Assembly: GCA_947483555.1 (NCBI GenBank)
Contig: CANKMW010000056.1
Span: 1-59,652, forward strand
DNA length: 59,652 bases
From: Myxococcales bacterium
GTDB lineage: Bacteria; Myxococcota_A; Polyangia; Haliangiales; Haliangiaceae
Reading direction: 5' to 3'
The position numbers and the translations under genes are program-made. Of the stretch, positions 6,494 to 15,571 are shown in pieces (the first letter of the stretch is position 1; each line of letters begins with the position of its first letter). The notes beneath the pieces are model-generated. The model saw only the letters and a program-made list of their open reading frames with translations, had not been told where the DNA came from and made no database searches.

Positions 6494-9415
6494 TCAGTCG
6501 GCGAGCAGCATCAGCAGGTCGTCGCGGGTCAGCCGGGCCGCCGCGTCGGCGCCGTCGAGCGCCGCGGCCGCGAGGCGGCGCTTGCGGTCCTGGAGCGCGA
6601 GCACCCGTTCCTCGACGGTGTCGCGGGCGACGACCCGGTAGATCATCACCGGCTTGTCCTGGCCGATGCGATGGGTGCGGTCGGCGGCCTGATCCTCGAC
6701 CGCCGGGTTCCACCACGGATCGAGCAGGAAGACGTGATCGGCGGCGGTGAGGTTGAGGCCGGTGCCGCCGGCCTTGAGCGACACCAGCATCACCGGCGGT
6801 CCGTCCGGATCCTGGAACTCCGCGACCACGCCGGCCCGATCGCTGGTGCTGCCGTCGAGGCGCGTGAACGCCAGCCCGGCCTCCTCGAGCGCCGGCTCGA
6901 CACGATCGAGCAACGAGGTCCATTGCGAGAACACCAGCGCCTTGTGGCCGTCGGCGGCGGCCGCGGTCAGCGCCTCGATGACCGTCGCGACCTTGGTCGA
7001 GGACGGCGCACTCTGTCCCGGCAACAGGCCGCGGTGGCAGGCGGCCTGGCGCAGCCGCAGGAGCGCCTCGAGCGCCGCCATCACGCCGCGGCCTTGCTCG
7101 AGCATCGTCACGACCTCGGTCTGGGTGGCGGCGCGGATCGCGTCGTAGGCGGCGCGCTCGGTCTCGTCGAGCTCGACCCACAAGATGGCCTCGGTCCGCG
7201 GCGGCAGCTCGGGGGCGACATCGCGCTTGAGGCGGCGGAGCACGAACGGTCGGATGCGGGTGCGCAGCCGCTCGGCGGCGCCGCGATCGCCCGACTCGAT
7301 CGGCGTCCCCCACCGGGTCGCGAAGTCGACCCGGCCGCCCATCAGGCCGGGGTTGGTGAAGTGGAGCTGGCTCCACAGCTCGTCGAGCCGGTTCTCGACC
7401 GGCGTGCCGGACAGCGACAGCCGCCAGCCGCCCTGCAGCCGGTACGCCGCCCGCGCCAGCTGGCTGTCCGGGTTCTTGATCGCCTGCGCTTCGTCGAGGA
7501 CCACGACGTCCCACCCGATCTCGGCGAGTCGATCGACGTCGTTGCGCAACAACGGGTACGTGGTGATGGTCAGGTCGGCGTCGGGATCGAGGGTGCGGCG
7601 CGAGCCGTGGTAGAGCGCGACGTTCAGCTCGGGGCGAAAGCGGCGGGTCTCGGTCAGCCAGTTGGGCGCGACGCTGGTCGGGCACACCACCAGCGATCGG
7701 CCCCGCAGCGCGCACAGCGCCTGCAGCGTCTTGCCGAGGCCCATGTCGTCGGCGAGCACGCAGCCCATGCCGGCGTCGCGCGCGAACATCAGCCAGTCGA
7801 CGCCGGCGCGCTGGTAGGGGCGCAGGACGCCGGCCAGATCGGTGGGCAACACCGCCGCCGGCAAGCCGTCGAAGCCGTCGACCAGCGGGGCGAGCCGCGA
7901 CAGGTCGGGTGCGGGTACATCGAGGTCGCGGGCCAGGCGCGCGGCGTCGGGCAAGGAGTAGGGCGGCAACGCGCCGCTGTCGCTGGCGGCCGCCAGCAGG
8001 TCGGCGAGCAGGGCGCCGTGCTGGTCGAGCCAGGCCATCGGCACCCGGCCCCAGCCGCCGCCATCGAGCGCGACCAGGTCGGCGCCCGCCTGCCACGCCC
8101 GCACCACCGCCGCCGCGCTGGCGCCGCGGTCGCCGCCGCTGAAGCGCACCATCAGGCCGGCGGCGAGCGCGACCTCGGGCTCCAGATCGATGGCATGGGC
8201 GAGCTCGGCGGCGCGCGAGTCGCCGCGCAGCCAGCGCGCGATCTTGTTCGAGACCGCGAACGCGTCGGGCCCGGCGGCCTCGACGCGTCGCCCGGGCAGG
8301 AGATCGAGCTCGGCGCGCAGACGGTGGCGCAGGTGCTGCTCGGCGACCGGATCGCGGGTCGGCACCGCGCCGCCGAGATGGACCAGGCGATCGCCGTCGA
8401 CGCGGGCGCGGGCCGGATCGCCGTAGACCAGCGTGGCCAGGACCGACAGCGTCTCGCCGCGCTGCACGACGTCGAGGGCGATGCGCGGCGCATCCCCCTG
8501 CGACACCTCGGGCAGTCGCCGCGAGCGGACGTCGATCGTCAGGCGCCGCGACAGCTCGGGCAGGATGCGGGTGACCAGCGCGTGCAGCTTGTCGCTCGAG
8601 AAGCGCAGCTCGGCGGGCAGCTGCTCGAGGCGCGCGCCGCCGAGATCGTGGGCACCGATCGGTCGCAGCAGATCGCCGATCCGGGCGACGCCGTGACAGA
8701 CCGCGATCACACCCGCGGGCGCGGTCAGCCGCAGCACGACGTCGGCGCCGTCGTCGACGATGACCGCGTCGGGCAACACCGGTTCGGCCCCGCACCGCAC
8801 CCGCTCGTCGACCAGCCACACGTCGTCGGCGTCGGCGAGCGCCACCACCAGGCGCTCGACGCGGTCGGCCGCGAAGGGCGCGTCGAGGCGGGTGCCGACC
8901 AGCCGGTCGACGGTCAGGTCGGCCTCGGTGGTGGCCAGCTGCGGTCCGGCGATCCGTCCGGCGAGGATCGATTGGATCGGCGCGTCGATCGGCGTCTCGC
9001 CGCCGCTGCTGTCGACGGCGATGCGGCTCAGCGCCAGGCCACCGGCGGCCGGCCGCAGACGGTAGCGCAGCGTCGCACCGGCGCGACGCGAGGTCGGCAG
9101 GGCGGCGCCGGCGGCATTGGCCTGCTGGATCGCCAGCACCGCGCCGACCACGTGCGAGCACGCGGCTTCGCGGCCGCCACAATCGCAATCCCATTCGCCA
9201 TCCTGCAGGTACAGCACGACCGTGAACGGCACCGGCCGCCCGGGCAGCCTGACGTCGAGCACGACCTCGTCGGCGCTGCTGCTGCGACCACTGACCCGGT
9301 CATCCCGGCACAACGTCACGCCTTGCGACCACACCCGGGTCGAGGCCGCGTCCCGGACCGCTTCGTGGAGCGCGTCGACGGCCGCTGGCGATGGGGATGG
9401 TCCGGCCACCGCCAC
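6494..9415 (-). CDS. SNF2-family helicase with N-terminal SWIM zinc finger
   Basis: About 973-residue DNA-dependent ATPase of the bacterial HepA/RapA-like SNF2 group. A SWIM finger (CDCGGREAACSHVVGAVLAI, CxC...CxH) lies about 80 residues in. The C-terminal 480 residues hold DDMGLGKTLQAL (Walker A), VVLDEAQAIKNPDS (DEAH-type box), LSGTPVENRLDELWSQL, RLDGSTSDR and the arginine-finger motif ADRTHRIGQ. Remodelling of nucleic acid-protein complexes is the family role. The start is uncertain. GTG 9415 is the first usable codon that keeps the gene off the divergent sigma-factor gene; the frame stays open to 9715. Confidence 0.85.
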   Translation of the reverse strand: MAVAGPSPSPAAVDALHEAVRDAASTRVWSQGVTLCRDDRVSGRSSSADEVVLDVRLPGRPVPFTVVLYLQDGEWDCDCGGREAACSHVVGAVLAIQQANAAGAALPTSRRAGATLRYRLRPAAGGLALSRIAVDSSGGETPIDAPIQSILAGRIAGPQLATTEADLTVDRLVGTRLDAPFAADRVERLVVALADADDVWLVDERVRCGAEPVLPDAVIVDDGADVVLRLTAPAGVIAVCHGVARIGDLLRPIGAHDLGGARLEQLPAELRFSSDKLHALVTRILPELSRRLTIDVRSRRLPEVSQGDAPRIALDVVQRGETLSVLATLVYGDPARARVDGDRLVHLGGAVPTRDPVAEQHLRHRLRAELDLLPGRRVEAAGPDAFAVSNKIARWLRGDSRAAELAHAIDLEPEVALAAGLMVRFSGGDRGASAAAVVRAWQAGADLVALDGGGWGRVPMAWLDQHGALLADLLAAASDSGALPPYSLPDAARLARDLDVPAPDLSRLAPLVDGFDGLPAAVLPTDLAGVLRPYQRAGVDWLMFARDAGMGCVLADDMGLGKTLQALCALRGRSLVVCPTSVAPNWLTETRRFRPELNVALYHGSRRTLDPDADLTITTYPLLRNDVDRLAEIGWDVVVLDEAQAIKNPDSQLARAAYRLQGGWRLSLSGTPVENRLDELWSQLHFTNPGLMGGRVDFATRWGTPIESGDRGAAERLRTRIRPFVLRRLKRDVAPELPPRTEAILWVELDETERAAYDAIRAATQTEVVTMLEQGRGVMAALEALLRLRQAACHRGLLPGQSAPSSTKVATVIEALTAAAADGHKALVFSQWTSLLDRVEPALEEAGLAFTRLDGSTSDRAGVVAEFQDPDGPPVMLVSLKAGGTGLNLTAADHVFLLDPWWNPAVEDQAADRTHRIGQDKPVMIYRVVARDTVEERVLALQDRKRRLAAAALDGADAAARLTRDDLLMLLAD

Positions 9416-9526
9416 TGGATAGTCGGTGAACCGAAGCGTGGCAACCGAGTTGGGCCGATCTGGCGCCCCGCTCGTACGTCCGGCGTGCTTGGCTACCCGG
9501 GTCGGTTCGGTGCTAACGTGCGAGCC

Positions 9527-10132
9527 ATGAGCGCGGCGGGGCAGCGGGCGATGAGCCCGGCGGCAGATGACCACGACGATGTGTTGCTGGTCCGGGCGAT
9601 CGCCGGCGGTGACCGCCAGGCGCTGGCCCGCCTCTATGATCGATACGCGCCGGTGTTGCTGGCGCTCGGGTTGCGCATCATCCGCGATCGCCGCGAGGCC
9701 GAAGACCTGTTGCACGACGTCTTCCTCGAGGTGTGGCGCAGCGCCAAGGACTACGAGGTCACCCGCGGCCGGGTTCGCACCTGGCTCATCATTCGCATGA
9801 GGTCACGCGCCCTCGACGTCACCAAGAGCGCCCGCATCTCGCGGCGCAGCGCCGACCCCGAGGTCATCGACCGCATGGCAGCCGAAGGAGAGGCGGGCGG
9901 GTCACCCGACCGGCATCGGGTGCTCGCCGCGCTCGCCGCCTTGACCGCCGACCAGCGCCAGGTCCTCGAGCTGGCCTACTTCGAGGGCCAGTCGTGCTCG
10001 GAGATCGCCGAGCGCATCGGCATCCCCATCGGCACCGTGAAGTCGAGACTTGCTGCCGGCCTGGGAAAGTTGCGCCATACTCTCGGCGCCACCTCCGGAT
10101 CGGCACGCACCGCCGGGGACGAGCCGTCATGA
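9527..10132 (+). CDS. ECF RNA polymerase sigma factor
   Basis: 201-residue group IV sigma factor. Region 2 spans about residues 30-75 (LARLYDRYAPVLLALGLRII, then EAEDLLHDVFLEVW), with region 2.3-like RTWLIIRMRSRALD after it. Region 4 is LTADQRQVLELAYFEGQSCS followed by the helix-turn-helix EIAERIGIPIGTVKSRL. The stop overlaps the ATG of the anti-sigma gene by four bases, so the pair is translationally coupled. The partner's ChrR-like cupin suggests an oxidative or ligand signal. ATG 9527 is preferred over the internal ATG 24 bp later. Confidence 0.9.
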   Translation: MSAAGQRAMSPAADDHDDVLLVRAIAGGDRQALARLYDRYAPVLLALGLRIIRDRREAEDLLHDVFLEVWRSAKDYEVTRGRVRTWLIIRMRSRALDVTKSARISRRSADPEVIDRMAAEGEAGGSPDRHRVLAALAALTADQRQVLELAYFEGQSCSEIAERIGIPIGTVKSRLAAGLGKLRHTLGATSGSARTAGDEPS

Positions 10133-10788
10133 CCGTCGCCAGCCAGCAGCTCCACGAACTGATCTGCGGCCACGCCCTCGGCGCGCTGGCGGCCGACGAG
10201 GCGCGGCTGGTCGATGACGCCATCGCCGGCGATCCGGAGCTTGCCGACGAGCTGGCCGCGCTGATCGAGGCGGCCGCCGCGATCAACGACGGTGCGGCGG
10301 TGGCGCCCGGTCCCGCGGTGCGACTGCGGCTGCTCGACAGCATCAGCCGCGAGCCGGCGGCCGCCGGTGCGACCGGGATCCTGCACCGCTTCGGCGCCGC
10401 GTTCGCCGCCATCTTCGACGTCACGGTGGCGCGCGCCCAGGAGCTGCTGGCGCTGGCGAGCGATCCGTCGTCGTGGCAGGACGGGCCGGCGCCGGGCACG
10501 TGGCTCATTCATTTCCAGGCCGGCCCGGCGTGCGGCGCCGCCGATACCGGCTTCGTCAAGTGCGCGGCGGGGACGCAGTTCCCGTGGCACCGCCATCTCG
10601 GACCCGAGCACAACCTCGTGCTGTCCGGGGAGGCCGACGATTCGCGCTTCGGCCGGCTGCGTCCCGGCGACGAGACCACCGCCGAGCCCGGCAGCGAGCA
10701 CGAGTTCCGCGTCATCGGCGACCAGCCGTTCGTCTACGCGGTGCGCGTGTTCGGTGTCGACTTCAACGTGCTTCGTCCGGGTCCCTGA
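10129..10788 (+). CDS. Soluble anti-sigma factor with ChrR-like cupin domain
   Basis: 219-residue cytoplasmic protein encoded with the ECF sigma factor. The N-terminus (LHELICGHALGALAADEARL, then DPELADELAALIEAA) is an RskA/ChrR-type anti-sigma domain, but the CxxC of the zinc-binding version is absent. From about residue 120 a cupin carries WHRHLGPEHNLVLSGE, whose His and Glu fit metal ligands of ChrR-type cupins. A Gly-Asp turn (RPGDETTAEPGSEHEFRV) follows. No TM helix is present. I infer that the cupin senses a ligand or reactive oxygen species and releases the sigma factor. Confidence 0.8.
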   Translation: MTVASQQLHELICGHALGALAADEARLVDDAIAGDPELADELAALIEAAAAINDGAAVAPGPAVRLRLLDSISREPAAAGATGILHRFGAAFAAIFDVTVARAQELLALASDPSSWQDGPAPGTWLIHFQAGPACGAADTGFVKCAAGTQFPWHRHLGPEHNLVLSGEADDSRFGRLRPGDETTAEPGSEHEFRVIGDQPFVYAVRVFGVDFNVLRPGP

Positions 10789-10804
10789 ACGTCACAGACG
10801 GCGG

Positions 10805-11101
10805 TCACGACAGCGGGGCCGGCCGGATGGTGGCGATGTGCATCCCGCTCGGCGTCGTGGTCGTGATCTGCACCCGCTCGCCGGCGGCGAAGCGAGGCAC
10901 CAGCTCGGGCGGGCCCTGAAAATGGAGTCCGGACAGGTTCTCGACATTGATGTCGGTGCCGTCGCCGTCGGTGGCCTGGTCGATGTCGAGCGAGATCTTG
11001 GCCACCTGGCGTGGTGGCACGCCCTGGAACTTCGACATCACCGCGTGTAGCTCGATGCTTCGGATGGTCCCGACCACCCTCATGCCATCGTCGCTACTCA
11101 T
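10805..11101 (-). CDS. Small hypothetical protein
   Basis: 98-residue protein from ATG 11101. The pattern is beta-rich (MRVVGTIRSIEL, VAKISLDID, GERVQITTTT), suggesting an OB-like or beta-sandwich fold, without Cys, signal or TM helix. I recognise no family. It sits between the convergent anti-sigma gene (16 bp away) and the LysE gene. Third-position GC bias supports coding. Confidence 0.5.
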   Translation of the reverse strand: MSSDDGMRVVGTIRSIELHAVMSKFQGVPPRQVAKISLDIDQATDGDGTDINVENLSGLHFQGPPELVPRFAAGERVQITTTTPSGMHIATIRPAPLS

Positions 11102-11173
11102 GCCGGTAGCATACACCCGGCTCCGAACCCGATTCGGGAGTGACACCGATAGCTGCTGACGTCGACCCGCGGG

Positions 11174-11791
11174 CTACAGCACCGCGCGAACGATCGCCGC
11201 GATGCCGAGGGCGCCGAGCAACATCGCGACCCCGCGGGTGAGCGTGCGGTTCGCGGCGCCGGACTGGATCGATCCGCGCGCGGCCAGCCGGGCGAGCGCG
11301 ATGAACCAGCTCGCCGAACCGACGAAGACCCCGGCGGCGGTGAGCAAGCCGGCGACCATCGATGGCGGGGTGATCGCCGCGGCGACGGCGATCCAGGCAC
11401 CGAGCGCGGCCGGGTTGGGCAGCGTGAGGGCGAAGCCGGCCAGCACGGCGCGACCGACCGTCGCCGGTGGCTGGCGCGCGGTCGCCGCCGACGGGTCCCG
11501 GCGCCGCCACAGCAGGATCGCGTAGCCACACAGCACGGCGCCCGCGATCGCGTGCAGGGCCGCGGCGGCGGCCGGCCGCGCGACGATCGCGCCCCCGACG
11601 CCGCCGAACGCCAGCGCGGCGTGGACCAGATCCGCGGCCGCGCCGCCGACGCCGACCCCGGTCGCGGTCCGGGCGCCCCGGCGCGCGGCCGCCTCCACGA
11701 TCGCCACGTTCACCACGCCGAGCGGCAACCCGGTGACCACGCCGAGCCCGAGGCCGATCGCGAACGCGCGACCCAGCTCGAGGTCGGTCAC
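11174..11791 (-). CDS. LysE/RhtB-family exporter
   Basis: 205-residue inner-membrane protein with about six hydrophobic helices. The N-terminal helix GLGLGVVTGLPLGVVNVAIV corresponds to the Gly/Pro-rich first segment of LysE/RhtB amino-acid exporters. A second conserved region is ALTLPNPAALGAWIAVAAAI, like the family's NPK motif region. GTG 11791 overlaps the kinase stop as GTGA, so translation is coupled to the upstream kinase; GTG 11794 is also possible. The substrate is not predictable. Confidence 0.75.
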   Translation of the reverse strand: MTDLELGRAFAIGLGLGVVTGLPLGVVNVAIVEAAARRGARTATGVGVGGAAADLVHAALAFGGVGGAIVARPAAAAALHAIAGAVLCGYAILLWRRRDPSAATARQPPATVGRAVLAGFALTLPNPAALGAWIAVAAAITPPSMVAGLLTAAGVFVGSASWFIALARLAARGSIQSGAANRTLTRGVAMLLGALGIAAIVRAVL

Positions 11792-13584
11792 CACTCGAAG
11801 TGCTTGGTCACCGTCTGGGCCGCCTCGATGATCACCTCGAAGCGTTCGATCTTGCCACGCGGTCCGACGACCTTGACCTTGTACGGTCCGGGCCGCAGCG
11901 GGTACTGGTCGAAGGCGTCGTTCACGATCCGGCTGCCATCGATGTAGACGCTGAACTTCGCGGACGAGGTCAGCGTGAGGTACCCGTATCGGTTCTCGGC
12001 GATGATGTCGGCGCGCGAGGCGTCGATCGGCAAGGCGGCGTCGACCGGCAGATCGAGCACCTCCTCCCCGGCGTCGAGCACCGGCGCCGAGCCGAGCAGC
12101 GCGCCCGGGTCGGTCAAGGCCGGCTTGCCGCCACCGCCGCCACCGATCCCGAACACCAGCAACGCCGCGATCGCGGCCGCCACGATCGCGGCGCCGATCA
12201 TCAACCGCTTCATGCGCCGCTTGCGCCATTCGCCGAGCAGGTCGGTGCCGGCATCGGCGAGGTCGACCATGGTGACGCCATGGGGCGCCGCCGCGCTGCC
12301 CGGTGGCGCGGTGCGACGCGGTCCTGGTACCGGCGGCGGCATGAGCGGCCGGATCACCCGCCCGGTCGCGGGCGTCGTCGGCGTGGGCGCGATGACCATC
12401 GACGCCGGGGTGTGGTCGGGGCCCGGCTCGGGGTCGAGCTCGGCGACCAGCATCTCGCCGTCGATCGCCTCGAGCTCCTCGGTGGTGGTGCCGAACGGCG
12501 ATGGCGCCACGTTGGTCGGGGCGACGCCGATGCCACCGGAGCTGGACGACGACAGCGAGGGCACGTCGTCGGCGTCGGCCGTGATCGCGGCGACCCGGCG
12601 CGCCTGGGCCAGGATCTCCTCCTTGGCGGCCAGCTCGTCGGCGAAGTCGCGGCCGACGATCGTCGACAGCTCCTGCGTGGTCGCGGTGCCGCCGAGCGGC
12701 GCGATCGCCGCCCGCACCGCCTCGGCCATCTCGGCGGTGGTGGTGAAGCGTCCGCTCGGCTCGCGGGCCAGCGAACGGGTCAACACGGCGACCAGCGCCG
12801 GCGGCAGGTCGGGGCGACGGTCGCGGATGTCGGGAACCGGCTCCTCGGTGATGGCCTTGAAGGTGAGGAAGTCGCTCTCGCGATGGAACAGGCGCTTGAC
12901 CGCGAGCAGCTCGTACATGACCGCACCGAGGGCGAACACGTCGCTGCGACGGTCGAGCGGCTTGCCGAGGATCTGCTCGGGCGACATGTACGCGTTCTTG
13001 CCCTTGACCGTACCGGTCCGGGTCTTGGAGCTGGCGCCGCGCGCCTTGGCGATGCCGAAATCGAGCATCTTCACCACGCCGCCGGTGGTGATGAGGATGT
13101 TGGGCGGCGACACGTCACGATGGACGACGCCGAGCTGACCGCCGTCCGCGCTGCGGGCCTCGTGGGCATGGTGCAGCCCGGCGCACGCCTGCTCGATCAG
13201 CCCGGCGACGGTGCGGACGTCGAGGAAATGGCGCTGCTTCGACAGCCGCGACAGCATCCGCGACAGCGCCACGCCGTGCAGGTACTCCATGACGATGAAC
13301 CACACGCCGCCGGCCTGGCCCAGCTTGTGGACCCGGCACACGTTGTCGTGGACGAGCTGCGAGGCCAGGTTGGCCTCGTCGCGGAACATGGTGACGAAGT
13401 GCTCGTCATCCGCGAGGTGGGGCAGGATGCGCTTGACGACCACCACCTCGTCGAAGCTCAGCTCGGCGCCGCCGCTCTTGCGGGCCAGGAAGATCTCCGC
13501 CATGCCTCCGGTGGCCAGCTTGGCCAGGAGGGTGTAATCGCCAAGCGCACGATCGCGGGGCGCGGGGGCGCCGGCGGAGGTCAC
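11788..13584 (-). CDS. Membrane Ser/Thr protein kinase with C-terminal PEGA-like domain
   Basis: 598-residue Hanks-type kinase from GTG 13584. The kinase domain (about residues 15-285) has ATGGMAEIFLARK (Gly loop), VVVKRILPHL (ATP Lys), the catalytic loop VVHRDVSPPNILI, DFGIAKA and the APE-equivalent MSPEQI. A Ser/Pro-rich linker follows. A basic KRRMKRLM patch precedes one TM helix (IGAAIVAAAIAALLVFGI, about residue 480). The external part ends in a PEGA-like module (GYLTLTSSAKFSVYIDG, LRPGPYKVKVVG). The HRDVSPPN loop is typical of Myxococcota kinases. It forms an overlapping pair with the LysE gene. Confidence 0.9.
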   Translation of the reverse strand: MTSAGAPAPRDRALGDYTLLAKLATGGMAEIFLARKSGGAELSFDEVVVVKRILPHLADDEHFVTMFRDEANLASQLVHDNVCRVHKLGQAGGVWFIVMEYLHGVALSRMLSRLSKQRHFLDVRTVAGLIEQACAGLHHAHEARSADGGQLGVVHRDVSPPNILITTGGVVKMLDFGIAKARGASSKTRTGTVKGKNAYMSPEQILGKPLDRRSDVFALGAVMYELLAVKRLFHRESDFLTFKAITEEPVPDIRDRRPDLPPALVAVLTRSLAREPSGRFTTTAEMAEAVRAAIAPLGGTATTQELSTIVGRDFADELAAKEEILAQARRVAAITADADDVPSLSSSSSGGIGVAPTNVAPSPFGTTTEELEAIDGEMLVAELDPEPGPDHTPASMVIAPTPTTPATGRVIRPLMPPPVPGPRRTAPPGSAAAPHGVTMVDLADAGTDLLGEWRKRRMKRLMIGAAIVAAAIAALLVFGIGGGGGGKPALTDPGALLGSAPVLDAGEEVLDLPVDAALPIDASRADIIAENRYGYLTLTSSAKFSVYIDGSRIVNDAFDQYPLRPGPYKVKVVGPRGKIERFEVIIEAAQTVTKHFEW

Positions 13585-13643
13585 GGCCGACAATGATAGC
13601 CCAGGGACGACTCCCGGCGCGAGTAGCGGCAGGACTTCGTCGA

Positions 13644-14150
13644 TCAGGTGAGTCCGCGGCGGTCGAGGTACTCCTGGGTACACCCCGCCGTGACGGTGAG
13701 CGACCGCGACAGGTCGTCGATGATGGCCTTCTCGACCCGGCCGCCGATGAGTCGGGCCTGGACCGTGACCTGGCCGTCATAGAGGCGCTGGACCTGGCCC
13801 GGGGCGACCTGGGCCAGCCGGTAGGTGGCGACGATCTGGGCCCGTCCGTCGAGGAGCCGGGGGCGGATGTCGAACTCGATGCGGTGGTCGCGTTTGTGCC
13901 AGACGATGGTCTCGTCGTAGCTGAGGTCGCCCTTGATCAGCGGCCGGATCACCACCGGCAGCTGGCGGCGCGGGAACACGCGCGCGGTGCGGCGGCGGGT
14001 GTCATCGCCGTCGACCTCCTCGAGGATCTCGCGCTGGGCGACCTCGACCCGCCGGTCCTGTTCGGCCTGGTGCTCGGGGTCGAAGTAGACCGTGAACACC
14101 GCCTCCGGGTCGCGGGCACGAAAGCGGTACTCGAAGTGGAACGGCGTCAC
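13644..14150 (-). CDS. DUF2505 family protein
   Basis: 168-residue protein from GTG 14150, which overlaps the protease stop as GTGA. It begins VTPFHFEYRFRARDPEAVF and contains RVFPRRQLPVVIRPLIKG and ATYRLAQVAPGQVQRLYDGQ. It ends with AGCTQEYL. Length and order of motifs fit DUF2505, an SRPBCC/START-like family of unknown role in Actinobacteria and Myxococcota (family knowledge). No signal peptide is seen. Coupling to an exported protease does not explain its role. Confidence 0.7.
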   Translation of the reverse strand: MTPFHFEYRFRARDPEAVFTVYFDPEHQAEQDRRVEVAQREILEEVDGDDTRRRTARVFPRRQLPVVIRPLIKGDLSYDETIVWHKRDHRIEFDIRPRLLDGRAQIVATYRLAQVAPGQVQRLYDGQVTVQARLIGGRVEKAIIDDLSRSLTVTAGCTQEYLDRRGLT

Positions 14151-15436
14151 GGGTTGCCGCAGTAGTAGCCGACCTGGTTGTCGATGAAGCGGCAGACGTC
14201 GCCCTGTGCGGCGCAGTCGCGGGTCATCAGCGCGCCGTCCTCGCACCACTCGGCGACGTCGCCGGTGCAGCGGCCGAGGAAGTCGAGGCCCATGCACGGA
14301 TCCGGCTCGCAGTAGGCGCCGCCCAGCGACGGGTCGACGTTGCAGCGTTCGCCGCGGCACGCGCAGTCGCGCGCCTTGGGGTCGCCGGCTTCGCACCAGC
14401 GGGCGACCGCGCCGCTGCAGCTCCCGATGCCATCGACCCCGCCGCACGGGTCGGCGCCGGTGATGCAACGAAACCCGCTGGCGGCGGCGTCCCAGCCACA
14501 GCTCTCGCCGGCGGCGCAGGCCTGGTTCTGGAGCTGATCGGCGGCGCAGTACAGCGCGTGGCCGCCGCTGCAACGACCGGCGGCATCGACGGAGCCGCAG
14601 CGGTTGTCGGGGGTCGGGGTCGGGCCGGTGAACAGCTCGACCCAGGCGACGGCGATGTCGACCCGCGCGTAGTTGTCCTTGCCCACGCACGAGCTCTCGC
14701 CGCCGGTCAGCGCTCCGCCGGTGCGCACGGTGCCGGCGGCGTCGATGACGAACACCGGTCCTCCCGAGTCGCCGTAGCACACGCCGCGCAGCCCCATGCC
14801 GTCGACGGTGAGCTGATCGCCGGTGACCGCGAAGATGGTCTCGGCGGCGAACAGCCGGGTTCCCGACGAGCCGGTCTCGGTGTCGCCATACCCGGCGGTC
14901 TCGGCGGTGCCGCCGATGAACGGTGCCGGCGACTCGACCAGGATCGGCACCGGCGCGATGCCGGGTACGACGGTCGCCGCGTCGGCGGCGAGGCGCACCA
15001 CCGTGAGATCGAGCGGGGTCGCCGTGCCGTCGATCATCACGCTCGGCCGGGTGTGGACCTCGGCGGCGGGCAGGCAGGTGCCCTGCTGGGTGGTGGCGCC
15101 GAAGCAGATCGTGTTGCCGACCTCGACCCCGCAGTGGGCAGCCGTCAGCACCCAGTTCGGCGTGATGAGGGTGCCGCTGCAGAAGATGTCCCCGGGACCG
15201 TTGCCGGTCCAGCCCCCCACCGCCTGGACCTGACCCGGCGTCAGGGGAACGAAGGTCGGCTGGGCGGTCCCGTTGTAGATCTTGGGGACGGTCACGATCT
15301 TGGCGACGGCGCGGACGTCGTCGCTGCTACATGCCAGGGCGTCGATGGACGCGGCATCGGGGGCGTCGCCGCCGCCGCCGCCGCACGCCAGGAGGGCCAG
15401 CGCCAGCGCGAGGATCACCGCCCGGGAGGCAGACAT
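14147..15436 (-). CDS. Trypsin-like serine protease lipoprotein with Cys-rich repeats
   Basis: 429-residue predicted lipoprotein: signal MSASRAVILALALALLAC, then an Asp/Ala tether (DAPDAASIDA). The S1 chymotrypsin-fold domain (about residues 45-260) has His in LTAAHC, Asp in PLDLTVVRL and Ser in GDSGGP, so the triad is intact. The last 160 residues hold three similar modules of about 45 residues. Each starts with C-G/M-x(2-4)-G-x-C and contains four more Cys (for example GRCSGGHALYC, GSCSGAVARWC, GRCTGDVAEWC). These look like disulfide-rich binding repeats. Surface or extracellular proteolysis is inferred. Confidence 0.88.
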   Translation of the reverse strand: MSASRAVILALALALLACGGGGGDAPDAASIDALACSSDDVRAVAKIVTVPKIYNGTAQPTFVPLTPGQVQAVGGWTGNGPGDIFCSGTLITPNWVLTAAHCGVEVGNTICFGATTQQGTCLPAAEVHTRPSVMIDGTATPLDLTVVRLAADAATVVPGIAPVPILVESPAPFIGGTAETAGYGDTETGSSGTRLFAAETIFAVTGDQLTVDGMGLRGVCYGDSGGPVFVIDAAGTVRTGGALTGGESSCVGKDNYARVDIAVAWVELFTGPTPTPDNRCGSVDAAGRCSGGHALYCAADQLQNQACAAGESCGWDAAASGFRCITGADPCGGVDGIGSCSGAVARWCEAGDPKARDCACRGERCNVDPSLGGAYCEPDPCMGLDFLGRCTGDVAEWCEDGALMTRDCAAQGDVCRFIDNQVGYYCGNP

Positions 15437-15571
15437 CGACCCAATCTAGCCGCCAGCGCGCCGCCGTGGAAGCGGGTTGGTGGCCGGACCAGTCATGAAA
15501 CGGTCACAGCAAGCGCGAGGATGGAGAGACGCTGACTTCGGCGCGGGGCCCATCGGTTGTACGGTCCGCGC

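Noticed and set aside
6671..10132. Plus-strand open frame of more than 1100 codons over the helicase gene
   Set aside because: Only the last 201 codons (the sigma factor) have protein-like sequence. The rest is Arg/Gln-rich antisense of the helicase, a common artefact at this GC content.
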